From JBDROU01 sp043809745 [NCBI: bacterium] (GTDB taxonomy: Bacteria; Elusimicrobiota; JBDRMW01), in NCBI GenBank assembly GCA_043809745.1, contig JBDROU010000073.1:106967-170966 (forward strand): a DNA stretch of 64,000 bases, written 5' to 3'. Of the stretch, positions 25,652 through 35,187 are shown in pieces. Numbering within the stretch: position 1 is the first letter of the stretch; every line of letters starts with the position of its first letter. The notes under the pieces were generated by a model that searched no databases, was not told the DNA's origin, and was given only the letters and a program-made list of their open reading frames with translations. A program made the translations under genes and the position numbers.

Positions 25652-26611
25652 ATGAAAAAATATGTTTTGATGGGTATAGAAATTGGTATTACTTTATTTT
25701 TTGTAATTCTTTTATCTTATTTTATGTTTAACTGGTTAATGAATAAGGTTATACATAGCAAACAAGAGGTCTTTGTGCCGGATGTTCAAGGAGAGTCGCT
25801 GGCAAAAGCGCTTGATATGTTGTCTGAACAAGATCTCGCACTTAAAAAAGTCGGGGAAGAATTCAACAGTTCGTTGCCTGCAAAGTCTGTTATAAGACAA
25901 AATCCGCTTCCGGGAGTGAGCATTCGTAAGGATAGGGCTGTAAAAGTAGTTCTAAGTATAGGTGGCGAGGTAGAACAAGTTCCTGATTTAATAGGGAAGT
26001 CATTACGTGAGGCAGAGATTGAATTGAGGCAAATTTATCTAACTCTTGGAGAGATTTCATATAAGTATTCTTTAATATTTAAGAAGGATGAAATTGTGAG
26101 CCATGATCCACCACCAGGCAGTATTACGGATAAAGGATATTTAGTTAATATAGTGATATCCCGCGGCATGCCGCCGGACTCATTAGTGCTTATGCCGGAT
26201 TTTTCAACCAAAAAAATAAGTGAAGCTAAGATATGGGCAGAGCAAAAAAGCATAAAAATAGATTCAATAATTGAGGATTATGATTCGGTGGCTAATAAGG
26301 ATGTAATTATAGAGCAAGAACCTAAACCGGATACGGTTATAACAGAAAAGGGTAAAATAAATTTTGTTGTTGGTACCAGGACAGAGGTATACAGTAATAT
26401 TGGCGATAAGTATTTTGAATATGAGGTTCCGAAGGGATCTGATGATCGCAAAATTAAGATAGTGTTAAAAGATGAGAACCGAGAGAAAGTGCTATTTCAA
26501 GGTAAAAAAAACTCTGGCGCTAAAATAAAAATACCTTATAATTCAACGCCGAATGCGAGGATCAGAGTTTTTGTTAACGGGATGTTGGTTGATGAACGTT
26601 CGGTAGAGTGA
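25652..26611 (+). CDS. PASTA-domain membrane protein without kinase domain
   Basis: A 319-residue protein with one N-terminal membrane helix (about residues 7-27) and three PASTA repeats outside the cell membrane: VFVPDVQGESLAKALDML near 38, VPDLIGKSLREAEIEL near 107, and LMPDFSTKKISEAKIW near 178. A final beta-rich region of about 80 residues follows. PASTA repeats bind uncrosslinked peptidoglycan in Ser/Thr kinases and penicillin-binding proteins, but here no catalytic domain is attached. The protein may report on, or localise to, cell wall synthesis. The def-fmt-DUF116-PASTA order suggests one operon. Confidence 0.88.
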   Translation: MKKYVLMGIEIGITLFFVILLSYFMFNWLMNKVIHSKQEVFVPDVQGESLAKALDMLSEQDLALKKVGEEFNSSLPAKSVIRQNPLPGVSIRKDRAVKVVLSIGGEVEQVPDLIGKSLREAEIELRQIYLTLGEISYKYSLIFKKDEIVSHDPPPGSITDKGYLVNIVISRGMPPDSLVLMPDFSTKKISEAKIWAEQKSIKIDSIIEDYDSVANKDVIIEQEPKPDTVITEKGKINFVVGTRTEVYSNIGDKYFEYEVPKGSDDRKIKIVLKDENREKVLFQGKKNSGAKIKIPYNSTPNARIRVFVNGMLVDERSVE

Positions 26612-26675
26612 TTTTAGCTATATCTTCGCCGCATGCAGATTCCTAATTTTTTCTTAAAGATTTTATAAGAGATCT

Positions 26676-27518
26676 CTATAAGGATATGGTTTTTCCTTCT
26701 CGAGCGCCGAAGCAGATTTGTTTTCCGACTTTTTTTTCCGCAACTTTATTATGCTGTTTAACTATAGAATCAATTTTTCTATCTGAATATTCAGGGTCAT
26801 AATGAAAAAATGCAAGGCGTTTTACTGCGGCTTTTACAGCCAATTCTAACGCTGATTCGAAGCATGAATGACCCCAGCCTATTTTTGCTTTGTATTCCTC
26901 TTTAGTATACATAGTATCGTGCACTAGCAGGTCTGCATTTTCGCAAAATTTTACCAATCCTGTAAAAAATTCCTTGTTGTAATTTGGATAAGAGATTTCA
27001 TTGTCAGTCATATAAATAAATGTTTTGCCTTTTTCTGTAAACTTGTACGCAGACGTCCTGTCAGGATGATTAGTAAAAAAGATTTCTATTTTGGCATCCC
27101 CAATCTTAAATTTACTCTTCACTGGTTTTGAGAATTGTATTCTGGAAGGAAGATTCTCGTAAGTTACCGGAAAATAGGGGCGTTTTAGTAAATCCAGAAA
27201 GCTCTGCCTAAGTATTTCCTTTGTTATAGTGTTGCTTACAATTGTGAATACATTATCCTTTTTGTATAGAGGCAAAAAAAATGGTATGCCTTGAATATGA
27301 TCCCAGTGAGAATGAGTTATAAAAATATATGCGTTAGTTGTAGAACCGCTTTTTAAAAGCTCTAATCCAAGCTTTCGGATTCCTGTCCCTGCATCGAGTA
27401 TAATAAATTCTCCTGAATTTAATTTAAGGCTTACGCATGGCGTGTTCCCGCCATATTTTATGGTTGCTCTTCCAGGCGCGGGAATTGAGCCCCGAGTCCC
27501 CCAAAAAGTTATTTTCAT
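26676..27518 (-). CDS. Metallo-beta-lactamase fold hydrolase
   Basis: A 280-residue protein of the RNase Z/cAMP-phosphodiesterase-like branch. It starts MKITFWGTRGSIPAPG, has NTPCVSLKLN, an aspartate in LDAGTGIRKLG near 42, and the metal motif THSHWDHIQG with His69, His71, Asp73 and His74. Later metal ligands are TNHPD, YMTDNE and LVHDTMY. All ligands seem present, so hydrolase activity on a phosphodiester or similar bond is likely; substrate unknown. GGAGG lies before the ATG. It is convergent with the PASTA gene and divergent from the response regulator. Confidence 0.85.
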   Translation of the reverse strand: MKITFWGTRGSIPAPGRATIKYGGNTPCVSLKLNSGEFIILDAGTGIRKLGLELLKSGSTTNAYIFITHSHWDHIQGIPFFLPLYKKDNVFTIVSNTITKEILRQSFLDLLKRPYFPVTYENLPSRIQFSKPVKSKFKIGDAKIEIFFTNHPDRTSAYKFTEKGKTFIYMTDNEISYPNYNKEFFTGLVKFCENADLLVHDTMYTKEEYKAKIGWGHSCFESALELAVKAAVKRLAFFHYDPEYSDRKIDSIVKQHNKVAEKKVGKQICFGAREGKTISL

Positions 27519-27636
27519 GTTTTGCCTCCTGCATAATAGTATATATAAAATAATTATAATTTCAATGAAATTCTCTAAAATTTATATAACAATATTATCA
27601 GCCAAATCTGGTATGGAGTTTTTCGTTTATCTTTTA

Positions 27637-27642
27637 TATAAT
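27637..27642 (+). promoter_or_regulatory. -10 box for the REC-GGDEF-EAL gene
   Basis: A consensus TATAAT at 27637-27642 has only a poor -35 match (TGGAGT at 27614-27619) at 17 bases. The ATG at 27680 is preceded by AGGGG. This lies in the 161-base divergent region between the two genes. Confidence 0.35.
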
Positions 27643-27679
27643 CATATAGTTGCGATTTGTTTGAAATGTATAGGGGAAA

Positions 27680-29377
27680 ATGGATAAGATTAAGATACTA
27701 ATAGCTGAAAACAATACAGATATAATCGAAGCAACAAAAGCAATTCTGGAATATAAGGGATATATTGTAATTATTGCCAAAAGCGGGCTAGAAGCACAAG
27801 TTCTGATTGAGAAGGAGTTGCCGCAGTTAATTATTTTAGATTTGAACCTGCCTGATATTAACAGTAATGAGATATGCAGAAAGCTTAAAGGTGATTCTCT
27901 TTCACAAATAGTGCCAATTATCGCGCTTACAGGAAAAGGCGAACTGGAAGAGAAGGTTTCAATTCTTGAATCCGGGGCGGATGATTTTATTACCAAACCC
28001 TTTGATTTAGCAGAACTTGTAGCAAGGGTAAATACTATTATAAGAAGGAACTATTATAATCTTGATGCAAGCCCGCTTACGCGCCTCCCCGGTAATCAAA
28101 GTATTATACGAAAGATAGAAGAGCATATTATGCACCAGGATCCGTTTGCGGTTAGTTATTTAGATCTTAACAATTTTAAGGCATTTAATGATAAGTATGG
28201 ATTTTCTAAAGGTGATGATATTATTAAGAGAACTGCTCAAATAATTGTTGAGGTGTTAAAAGAAATTGGAGAATCTGAAGATTTTGTTGGTCACATAGGA
28301 GGAGATGATTTTATTGTTATCTCCAGACCCAATAAAATAGATCAAATCTGTCTTCAAATAATTGATTATTTTGAAAGAACGATTGGCAGTTTTTATGATC
28401 AATCTGATGTTGCTCAAGGAGGTATAGTTGTCGAAGATAGGCTTGGCAGGGTATCTACTTTCCCTATTATGTCAATTTCAATAGGAACGATTACAAATGA
28501 TAACACAAAACTTACCCATATCGGCCAAATTTCCGCTTTGGCAAGCGAACTAAAAAAATATGCCAAATCGTTTCAAGGAAGCGCGTATGTGAAAGACAGA
28601 AGGATACAGGAGCATTCAGTTGTTAACGTTGATCCCAGCATGTCTAAGAAAGAATCCGTTGATAGGATAGGGCTTTTGAATAATATTCTCGAAGATAGAT
28701 TGATAGACATACTTTTACAGCCTATAGTTGCGCTTAAAACTGATGAAATTTTTGGCCATGAAGCTTTCTGCAGAGGGCCGAAGGGAACGTCCCTGGAATA
28801 TCCGGATGAGTTATTCAGAGTAGCCAGAATAATGGATTATGTCTGGGAACTTGATCGTATTTGTATGCAAAAGTCTTTAGTTGTTGTCCGTAAATTGAAA
28901 AAAAATATAAAATACTTCATTAACATTGCTCCCGAAACTTGGCTTAATCCTAAGACCAAAGGCAAGGACTTCTTTTCTAATATGATACTTAATCCTAACA
29001 ATATATTCTTTGAAATTCAGGTGAACGATCTTATTTCAGACTTTAATCATTATAAACAGGCGTGCGATTATTTCTGTTCTAAGGGATTCGGATTGGCCGT
29101 AGATGATGTAGGTGATGTTGGCGTGAAGACATTGGGACACATCAAGGATTTATGTCCAAACTATATCAAGTTGGACATATCTTTGATTAGAGATATTCAC
29201 AAGGATTCTGTGAAACAAAACACGGTTGGCATATTGATTGATATTTTCAAAAACGGAGAAATAAAACTGATAGCAGAACAAGTTGAAACTGCTGAGGAAA
29301 AAGAATATCTCAAAAAAGCCGGCATTGATTATGCTCAAGGATATCTATTTGCGAGGCCGGAGAAGCTGGAGGAATAA
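27680..29377 (+). CDS. Response regulator with receiver, GGDEF and EAL domains
   Basis: A 565-residue cytoplasmic cyclic-di-GMP regulator. The receiver domain (1-120) has the phospho-acceptor Asp in LIILDLNLPD and the lysine in ITKPFD. The GGDEF domain (about 130-315) has GGDDF near residue 207 instead of GGDEF, an uncommon form of the active site. The EAL domain (about 325-565) has EAF instead of EAL (GHEAFCRGP near 359), yet the metal-binding set is present: the asparagine of FINIAP, the glutamate of FFEIQ, DD in AVDDVGD near 474, the lysine of IKLD, and AEQVE near 531. So phosphodiesterase activity is plausible and cyclase activity uncertain. No histidine kinase is adjacent. Confidence 0.9.
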   Translation: MDKIKILIAENNTDIIEATKAILEYKGYIVIIAKSGLEAQVLIEKELPQLIILDLNLPDINSNEICRKLKGDSLSQIVPIIALTGKGELEEKVSILESGADDFITKPFDLAELVARVNTIIRRNYYNLDASPLTRLPGNQSIIRKIEEHIMHQDPFAVSYLDLNNFKAFNDKYGFSKGDDIIKRTAQIIVEVLKEIGESEDFVGHIGGDDFIVISRPNKIDQICLQIIDYFERTIGSFYDQSDVAQGGIVVEDRLGRVSTFPIMSISIGTITNDNTKLTHIGQISALASELKKYAKSFQGSAYVKDRRIQEHSVVNVDPSMSKKESVDRIGLLNNILEDRLIDILLQPIVALKTDEIFGHEAFCRGPKGTSLEYPDELFRVARIMDYVWELDRICMQKSLVVVRKLKKNIKYFINIAPETWLNPKTKGKDFFSNMILNPNNIFFEIQVNDLISDFNHYKQACDYFCSKGFGLAVDDVGDVGVKTLGHIKDLCPNYIKLDISLIRDIHKDSVKQNTVGILIDIFKNGEIKLIAEQVETAEEKEYLKKAGIDYAQGYLFARPEKLEE

Positions 29378-29462
29378 AGGGCTAAAATATTTTATTCTGC
29401 TGAAGTAAAATTTTTTGTAATATATATAAAAGGGAGTTAGCTCTTAAAGGCGGTAAATTAGG

Positions 29463-30179
29463 ATGAAAAAATATTGCATGACATATAGTATATTTTTAGT
29501 TTTATTGTTTTCTGTTAATCTTTCAGCCGAACCGGTCTTAACTTCATCCGAAGGATTAAAGACCGATGGGGTCTACCAAAATAAACAGGTAATAACTGCT
29601 TCGAGGAATCCTCGTTTATCTTGGGAATTTACTTTTGATTCAGGAACAGAGCAAGAGAGTATAAATCTTAGAGTTGGTAATTCATTTGGGGCCAGTGATG
29701 TGTGGACTTATTCAGGGATATATGACAAGGGTTTTATTCTGTATGCCGGGCCATCGTTAAGCGTTAATGCTACTTACTATTGGGCGGTTGTTGTTACAGA
29801 TGATAATGTGCCAAGTCAGGCTTCCGTTTGGGAAAGCACTTTTTTTTATACTGATAGTTCTGCTGTTACAACCCCTTATGAATCTCTTATTCTTTACGTG
29901 GATTGGAATAATCCCTTTAATCCTAAAGAAGGTGAGATTACAAAGATAAGATATGGAATAAATGGGAGTAATGAACAATTGAAAGTAAGGATTTATTCGC
30001 TTAATGGAGAACTAATTAGAACACTTGCTGAGCATTTAGGATTTCAGGGCGCTTTATATACAGTAGATTGGGATGGTAATAATGCAAAAGGGGAGATTGT
30101 TTCTAGCGGGATATATATTGTGTTTCTAGAATCAGGTGATGGACAATCGGAAGTAGTTAGGGTTGTAGTATTAAAGTAA
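29463..30179 (+). CDS. Secreted protein with FlgD-Ig/T9SS-like C-terminal domain
   Basis: A 238-residue protein with a signal peptide (MKKYCMTYSIFLVLLF, cleaved near LSA). A FN3-like beta domain covers about residues 25-135 and includes TYYWAVVVTDDN. The C-terminal 95 residues have DWNNPFNPKEGE, the VRIYSLNGELIRTL strand and IVSSGIYIVFL, the FlgD-Ig-like pattern used as a sorting signal by type 9 secretion in Bacteroidota. It is followed with a 6-base gap by a PorV-OmpA fusion, repeating the arrangement at 3220-7335. Function unknown; a surface role is inferred. Confidence 0.75.
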   Translation: MKKYCMTYSIFLVLLFSVNLSAEPVLTSSEGLKTDGVYQNKQVITASRNPRLSWEFTFDSGTEQESINLRVGNSFGASDVWTYSGIYDKGFILYAGPSLSVNATYYWAVVVTDDNVPSQASVWESTFFYTDSSAVTTPYESLILYVDWNNPFNPKEGEITKIRYGINGSNEQLKVRIYSLNGELIRTLAEHLGFQGALYTVDWDGNNAKGEIVSSGIYIVFLESGDGQSEVVRVVVLK

Positions 30180-30185
30180 TTGATT

Positions 30186-32195
30186 ATGAAAAAAATATTT
30201 ATATTTAGCATTGGTTTTATTTGTTGTTTTGGCTCAGATTTAGGTTTTTGCGCTGATGATATAAGTAAAAAGGTTGGAACAAGCACAGCTCAGTTCCTGA
30301 AAATGGGCGCAACGGCCCGCGTTCATGGTATGGGAGGCGCATTTGTAGGGCAGGCCGATGATGCAAGCGCAGTTATACTGAATCCCGGAGGTTTGGGTTT
30401 CATTGTTAATCCGGAATTCCAGGCCATGCATGCTTTGTGGCTTGCAGATACTTATTACAATTATTTTGGTTATGTTCAACCTACTGTTTTAGGAGGTTTT
30501 GGATTAAGCGTTCAGCATTATGGCGGACCGAAAATAACCAGTATAAAAAACGGAGTAAAGGGAGATAAGTTTGATAATAGAGATCTGGCTGTTTCATTAG
30601 CATACGGAAAATCATTCGCTAATATTTTTTCGCTGGGCTTTAATGTTAAACATATATCTTCCAAACTTGCAGAAAAGAGCGCTAATACTTTAGCTTCAGA
30701 TGTTGGATTGCTCTTAAAGTTGCCCGGTGATTTCTGCAAATTTGGAGTTTCTGGAGAAAATATTGGCGGCGGGCGGCTTAAATATGATAAGGTAAGTGAT
30801 CCAATTCCATATCAAATAAGAACTGGATTCGGATTTAACATAGAATTACCCCAGCATTATTCGGAAATTAATATCCTTACTGAGGCCATAATGCCATCTG
30901 ATAATAATCTTTATTATGTAATAGGAATAGAGCATTGGGGTGGCGATATTTTTGCGCTTAGGTTTGGGTACAAGTTTTTAACAGTGGATACAAAATTGGA
31001 GCCAATATATAACTGGTGTGGCGGGTTGGGGTTAAACATAAAGGGTATCTTAATTGATTATTCATACAACCCTTTTGGGGAATTAGGTAATGTCCAGCGA
31101 ATTTCTTTAGGGTATAGATTTTTAGATTTTGTGCCGCATAAGCGCGAAGTCGAGACTTCCATGACTGTTGAGCCATTGGTATTTTCGCCTAATAGCGATG
31201 CGGTTCGCGATACTATTTTTTTTAGTCCAAAGATTAGTGAAATTAAATCTTTGAAGAGTTGGAAGCTGGATATACGGGAGCAAGACAGCGGGTCACTTAT
31301 AAAAAGTTTTACCGGCGAAAAGGATATCCCGGGTGTTCTTGTGTGGGACGGCAAGAATGAAGAAAAAACTATAGTTCCAGAAGGTAGATACAAATATGAC
31401 TTTAGCGTAAAAGGTGAAGCGGGTAAGATTGGGAAACATGTTGGAAGAGATATCCTGATTGATCTTTCACCGCCGAAATTGGATTTGGTGATTTCCTCAG
31501 CAACATTTTCTCCTAATGGGGACAACATTGAAGATGTATTGAATATGGGTTTAAGGGCTAGAGATGAAAGTAATATTACGCGATGGACTGTTGCAATATC
31601 TAATGAAAAAAATAAAATCGTAAAAGTTATTAAGTCAACGGCTTCTCTGCCGATGGATATTGTCTGGGATGGAACGGATGATTATTATAGTACAGTTGTT
31701 CCAGATGGCATGTATATGTTAGATTTTTCTGCATGGGATGAAGCTGGGAATAGAGGATCCAGCAAGATTGTTCCGGTAGAATTAAGAATACCACCTAAAT
31801 TAGTAAGTGTAAAGGAAACAGACAAGGGTCTGATAGTTAATCTTTCATCAAAGGTTTTGTTCTCCTCTGGGAAAGCAGTTCTTAAAGAAATGGCTAAAGC
31901 CTCGATGGATGAAGTTGTTAAATTATTGCAAGCATATCCTGAGAATAAGGTGTTAATTGAAGGGCATACGGATAGCATTGGGTCAGCTAAATCAAATATG
32001 AGACTGTCCAGTAAGAGGGCATGGGAGGTTTATAGTTATTTTGTAAGGAACGGTATTAATCCTAATAGATTGGCTCCTAAAGGGTTAGGGGAGAGTAATC
32101 CAATAGCCTCTAACGAGACTTCTGACGGGAGATCAAAAAATCGAAGAGTTGAAATTACAATATTGAAGAAGGAAATGAAGGATAAAGTTGAATAA
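30186..32195 (+). CDS. PorV-like outer membrane barrel fused to FlgD-Ig repeats and an OmpA domain
   Basis: A 669-residue exported protein. After a signal peptide comes the PorV/PorQ signature: GTSTAQFLKMGATARVHGMG and then QADDASAVILNPGGLGF, and the barrel continues to about residue 310. Two FlgD-Ig-like repeats follow (VFSPNSDAVRDT near 335 and TFSPNGDNIEDVL near 438, each ending in a DGT/DGK turn and PDG/PEG). The C-terminus is an OmpA peptidoglycan-binding domain with IEGHTDSIGS near 592, RAWEVYSYF and GRSKNRRVEI. This ties an outer membrane barrel to the cell wall. The ATG at 30186 is used rather than TTG 30180. The fusion resembles the PorE-like logic of T9SS only by analogy. Confidence 0.85.
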   Translation: MKKIFIFSIGFICCFGSDLGFCADDISKKVGTSTAQFLKMGATARVHGMGGAFVGQADDASAVILNPGGLGFIVNPEFQAMHALWLADTYYNYFGYVQPTVLGGFGLSVQHYGGPKITSIKNGVKGDKFDNRDLAVSLAYGKSFANIFSLGFNVKHISSKLAEKSANTLASDVGLLLKLPGDFCKFGVSGENIGGGRLKYDKVSDPIPYQIRTGFGFNIELPQHYSEINILTEAIMPSDNNLYYVIGIEHWGGDIFALRFGYKFLTVDTKLEPIYNWCGGLGLNIKGILIDYSYNPFGELGNVQRISLGYRFLDFVPHKREVETSMTVEPLVFSPNSDAVRDTIFFSPKISEIKSLKSWKLDIREQDSGSLIKSFTGEKDIPGVLVWDGKNEEKTIVPEGRYKYDFSVKGEAGKIGKHVGRDILIDLSPPKLDLVISSATFSPNGDNIEDVLNMGLRARDESNITRWTVAISNEKNKIVKVIKSTASLPMDIVWDGTDDYYSTVVPDGMYMLDFSAWDEAGNRGSSKIVPVELRIPPKLVSVKETDKGLIVNLSSKVLFSSGKAVLKEMAKASMDEVVKLLQAYPENKVLIEGHTDSIGSAKSNMRLSSKRAWEVYSYFVRNGINPNRLAPKGLGESNPIASNETSDGRSKNRRVEITILKKEMKDKVE

Positions 32196-32349
32196 CTAAA
32201 CTTTTAATATTTTTCTCAAAGTTTAAATCATTAACAGAAGACTCCCATGTAGAAATTGCCGAAATAAATTTCTTCGAGCAGTTTCTAGAGATCTTAATTT
32301 ATAATCGATTTAATTAAGCTAAATATACGAATTGTTAAAAGGAGTTTTT

Positions 32350-33813
32350 GTGGAGTTTGAACCGGTTATAGGCCTTGAAGTACACGCGCAGTTAAAAACA
32401 AATTCAAAAATATTTTGTTCATGTTCAACACATTTTGGAGAAGACCCGAATAGCAATATATGCCCTGTGTGTACAGGGCAACCGGGGGTATTGCCGGTTC
32501 TTAATAAACGGGTGGTTGAATTGATTGTAAAGGCTGGAATTGCTGCGCATTGTTCAATCTCGCCTCACTCAATTTTTGCGCGCAAACACTATTTTTATCC
32601 TGATCTGCCTAAGAATTACCAAATATCACAATACGAAGCGCCGGTTTGCGAGAATGGATATCTAAATATTAAAATCAATGATAAAACGAAAAAGATAGGA
32701 ATAACCAGGATCCATCTCGAAGAAGATGCTGGGAAGCTGCTTCATATGATAGGTTCCCGTGTTATTGAAGGCAGTCTTGTTGATTTCAATCGAACGGGTA
32801 TTCCTCTAATAGAGATTGTATCGGAGCCGGATATTAATTTTCCAGAAGAGTGTTATGAATATTTAATTAGTTTGAAGCAGATATTAGAATATATGGAAAT
32901 CTCGGACTGTAATATGGAGGAAGGTAAGCTCAGGTGTGATGCAAATATCAGCTTGCGCAAAAAAGGGGATAAAAAACTCGGTGTTAAAACTGAACTAAAA
33001 AATATGAATTCATTCAAAGCGGTAAAAGAAGCTGTGTTTTATGAAATAGAGCGTCAAAGAGAAATACTATCAGCTGGCGGGACAATTGTGCAAGAAACTA
33101 GGTTATGGTCATCAGATCGGAAAATAACCGAAACGATGAGGACTAAAGAAGAAGCACATGATTATCACTACTTTCCTGAGCCGGATCTCATACCTTTAGA
33201 GTTAAAAGAGGATTTTATTAAAAATGTTAAATTAACCATTGGAGAGCTTCCAAAGGATAAGAGCGACAGGTTTGTTAAAGAATTGGGGCTTTCTGAATAT
33301 GATGCGGGGGTGCTGACAGCTAACAGGAATATTGCTGCATTTTTTGAGAAAACACTGAATCATCTTGATTCCGAAAACTTTGCGCTAAATGAAAAAGCTA
33401 AGATGGCTTCCAATTATCTTACCAGTGAGATTCTGGGCAGGCTTAATAAAGCTAAATTAGAAATAAGTACATCTCCAATAAATCCGGAGAATCTGGCGCA
33501 TTTAATTGGATATTTGTTAAGAGGAGATATATCCAATAAAATAGCAAAATCTGTTTTAGATGAGTTATTTACAACTTCTAAAAGCGTTAAAGAAATAATT
33601 AAAGAAAAAGGCTTAAAACAAATCACGGATTCAAAAATACTGGAAAAATACATTTTAGAAGCAATTCAGGATAATCCGCAGGCTGTACAACAGTATTTGG
33701 AAGGAAAGGAAAAAGCACTTGGGGCTTTAGTCGGACATATAATGAAAAAGACAAATGGACAAGCAAATCCGCAATTAATTAATAATCTTCTTAAGGAAAA
33801 AATTAGACAATAA
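32350..33813 (+). CDS. gatB: Aspartyl/glutamyl-tRNA amidotransferase subunit B
   Basis: A 487-residue subunit that phosphorylates and transamidates mischarged Glu-tRNA-Gln or Asp-tRNA-Asn. The N-terminal cradle starts FEPVIGLEVHAQLKT and has four cysteines in FCSC and CPVC for zinc. Family signatures are YFYPDLPKNYQISQYE near residue 83, and the pair LVDFNRTGIPLIEIV and LRCDANIS. The C-terminal YqeY-like tail covers the last 130 residues. GTG 32350 with AAAAGGAG 12 bases upstream is the start; the TTG at 32332 is not needed. gatA and gatC are not in the window. The stop overlaps the next ATG by one base. Confidence 0.96.
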   Translation: MEFEPVIGLEVHAQLKTNSKIFCSCSTHFGEDPNSNICPVCTGQPGVLPVLNKRVVELIVKAGIAAHCSISPHSIFARKHYFYPDLPKNYQISQYEAPVCENGYLNIKINDKTKKIGITRIHLEEDAGKLLHMIGSRVIEGSLVDFNRTGIPLIEIVSEPDINFPEECYEYLISLKQILEYMEISDCNMEEGKLRCDANISLRKKGDKKLGVKTELKNMNSFKAVKEAVFYEIERQREILSAGGTIVQETRLWSSDRKITETMRTKEEAHDYHYFPEPDLIPLELKEDFIKNVKLTIGELPKDKSDRFVKELGLSEYDAGVLTANRNIAAFFEKTLNHLDSENFALNEKAKMASNYLTSEILGRLNKAKLEISTSPINPENLAHLIGYLLRGDISNKIAKSVLDELFTTSKSVKEIIKEKGLKQITDSKILEKYILEAIQDNPQAVQQYLEGKEKALGALVGHIMKKTNGQANPQLINNLLKEKIRQ

Positions 33814-35150
33814 TGTTCAAAAAAGAAAGTATTTTTTGGGTAGTTTTGCCATATACAATATTGATTTTCTTATGTGTTCTTGCTTGGCTAGAACAAAACA
33901 TAAACTTAACCGATTATATTGGTGAAGATTGGGGTGCGGTATTCTATACTCTGCAAGATGGAGTCAAAACATTTGGGAGCGCTCATCTGTGGTTGTTTTA
34001 TACTTCGGTTGCACTAATGGCTTGTTACTTAATTTATCAACTGCAAAAGCTTCCTCAAGGATCAAAATTAATCGAAAATTCAATAAATGAAGAAACGTTT
34101 AAATCATATGAAAGCAACGATACATTTAATGTCAATCATGATCTAGAATTCGTCGCTGATATTATAAAGCGTGCTATGCGAGCTTTTGGGTTCCATATAC
34201 TTGAAGCTCAATCCGGAAAGGAAATTTATTTTTGGGCAGAGAAGCACAGGTTAAATAGATGGGGCATGTATATAATACATTTAAGCTTATTAGTGGTATT
34301 GTTGGGAGCGCTAATAGGGAATATCTTTGGTTTTAAGAAATCAGTTACGCTTGTGGCAGGCGCACAGCAGGAGTTTGAATATAAAAGTATGAGTATTAAG
34401 CAGGATATGTTTAATATAAATTTTTATAAGGATTCAAATATTCCGAAAGTGATAAATAGTTCAGTCGGGCTTTATCAAAAAGAAAAATTAATAATAAATA
34501 AGGAGATTAGATTCAACTCTCCTCTAGAATACAACGGATTAAGAATTTATCAATCGCAGTATGATATAGTAATTCGGGATGCTCAAGTTGAGATTGAAAT
34601 ACCGCAAAATTATCGTCAACGAAAAAAGACAAGATTAATACGTTTGCATTTTGGGAGAGTTTTTCCTATTGAAAGAACAAGATTAAGTATTCGGTTAGAT
34701 AGTTTTGTTCCTGATTACGGCCAAAATGAAAATGGATTTTATTCTCGCAGCGCTGAGTGGAATAATCCGGCAATTCTCTTAAGTTTATTTAAAAAAGATG
34801 AGCTTGTAGGCAGGGACTGGCTTTTTAGCCGTATGCCGGATTACCAAAAGAACATTTTTAAAACGAATGTGGGATATAAATTAAAACTAAATGAGATCAA
34901 TCCTGCTTATTCCAGCACGTATTTTATTAATTTCGATCCGGGGTTAAAAGTAGTTTGGGTAGGTTTTGGCCTTCTGCTTATAGGATTGGTTCTGCAGTTC
35001 TATTTAGTTAACCGTAATGTTAAAATACTTATACGCTCCAGAAATAAAAATACAGCTGTTTTGATAGCAGGTGAATCGGTGCGCGACAGATTGATGTTTA
35101 ATGAATATTTTAAAAAAATTGTGCGGGAATTAAAAAAAGCAAATAAATAA
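33813..35150 (+). CDS. ResB/Ccs1-family cytochrome c biogenesis protein
   Basis: A 445-residue inner membrane protein with membrane segments near residues 8-28, 65-83, 151-175 and 375-400, and a large extracytoplasmic beta-rich part between the third and fourth. The third segment includes HRLNRWGMYIIHLSLLVVLLGALIG, split here as HRLNRWGMY and HLSLLVVLLGALIG, a ResB hallmark with the haem-binding histidine region. FNSPLEYNGLRIYQSQY is the second family block. ResB with CcsA delivers haem to apocytochromes on the outer face of the inner membrane (System II). The next gene is ccsA, confirming the assignment. Confidence 0.88.
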   Translation: MFKKESIFWVVLPYTILIFLCVLAWLEQNINLTDYIGEDWGAVFYTLQDGVKTFGSAHLWLFYTSVALMACYLIYQLQKLPQGSKLIENSINEETFKSYESNDTFNVNHDLEFVADIIKRAMRAFGFHILEAQSGKEIYFWAEKHRLNRWGMYIIHLSLLVVLLGALIGNIFGFKKSVTLVAGAQQEFEYKSMSIKQDMFNINFYKDSNIPKVINSSVGLYQKEKLIINKEIRFNSPLEYNGLRIYQSQYDIVIRDAQVEIEIPQNYRQRKKTRLIRLHFGRVFPIERTRLSIRLDSFVPDYGQNENGFYSRSAEWNNPAILLSLFKKDELVGRDWLFSRMPDYQKNIFKTNVGYKLKLNEINPAYSSTYFINFDPGLKVVWVGFGLLLIGLVLQFYLVNRNVKILIRSRNKNTAVLIAGESVRDRLMFNEYFKKIVRELKKANK

Positions 35151-35187
35151 ATCTTGAAAGAAATTCAACTGCAAAGAAAGGATTAAG

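Noticed and set aside
26612-26675. Bidirectional terminator between the PASTA and MBL genes
   Set aside because: A weak AGAGATCTCT palindrome is present, but its arms are short, AT-rich and lack a T-tract.
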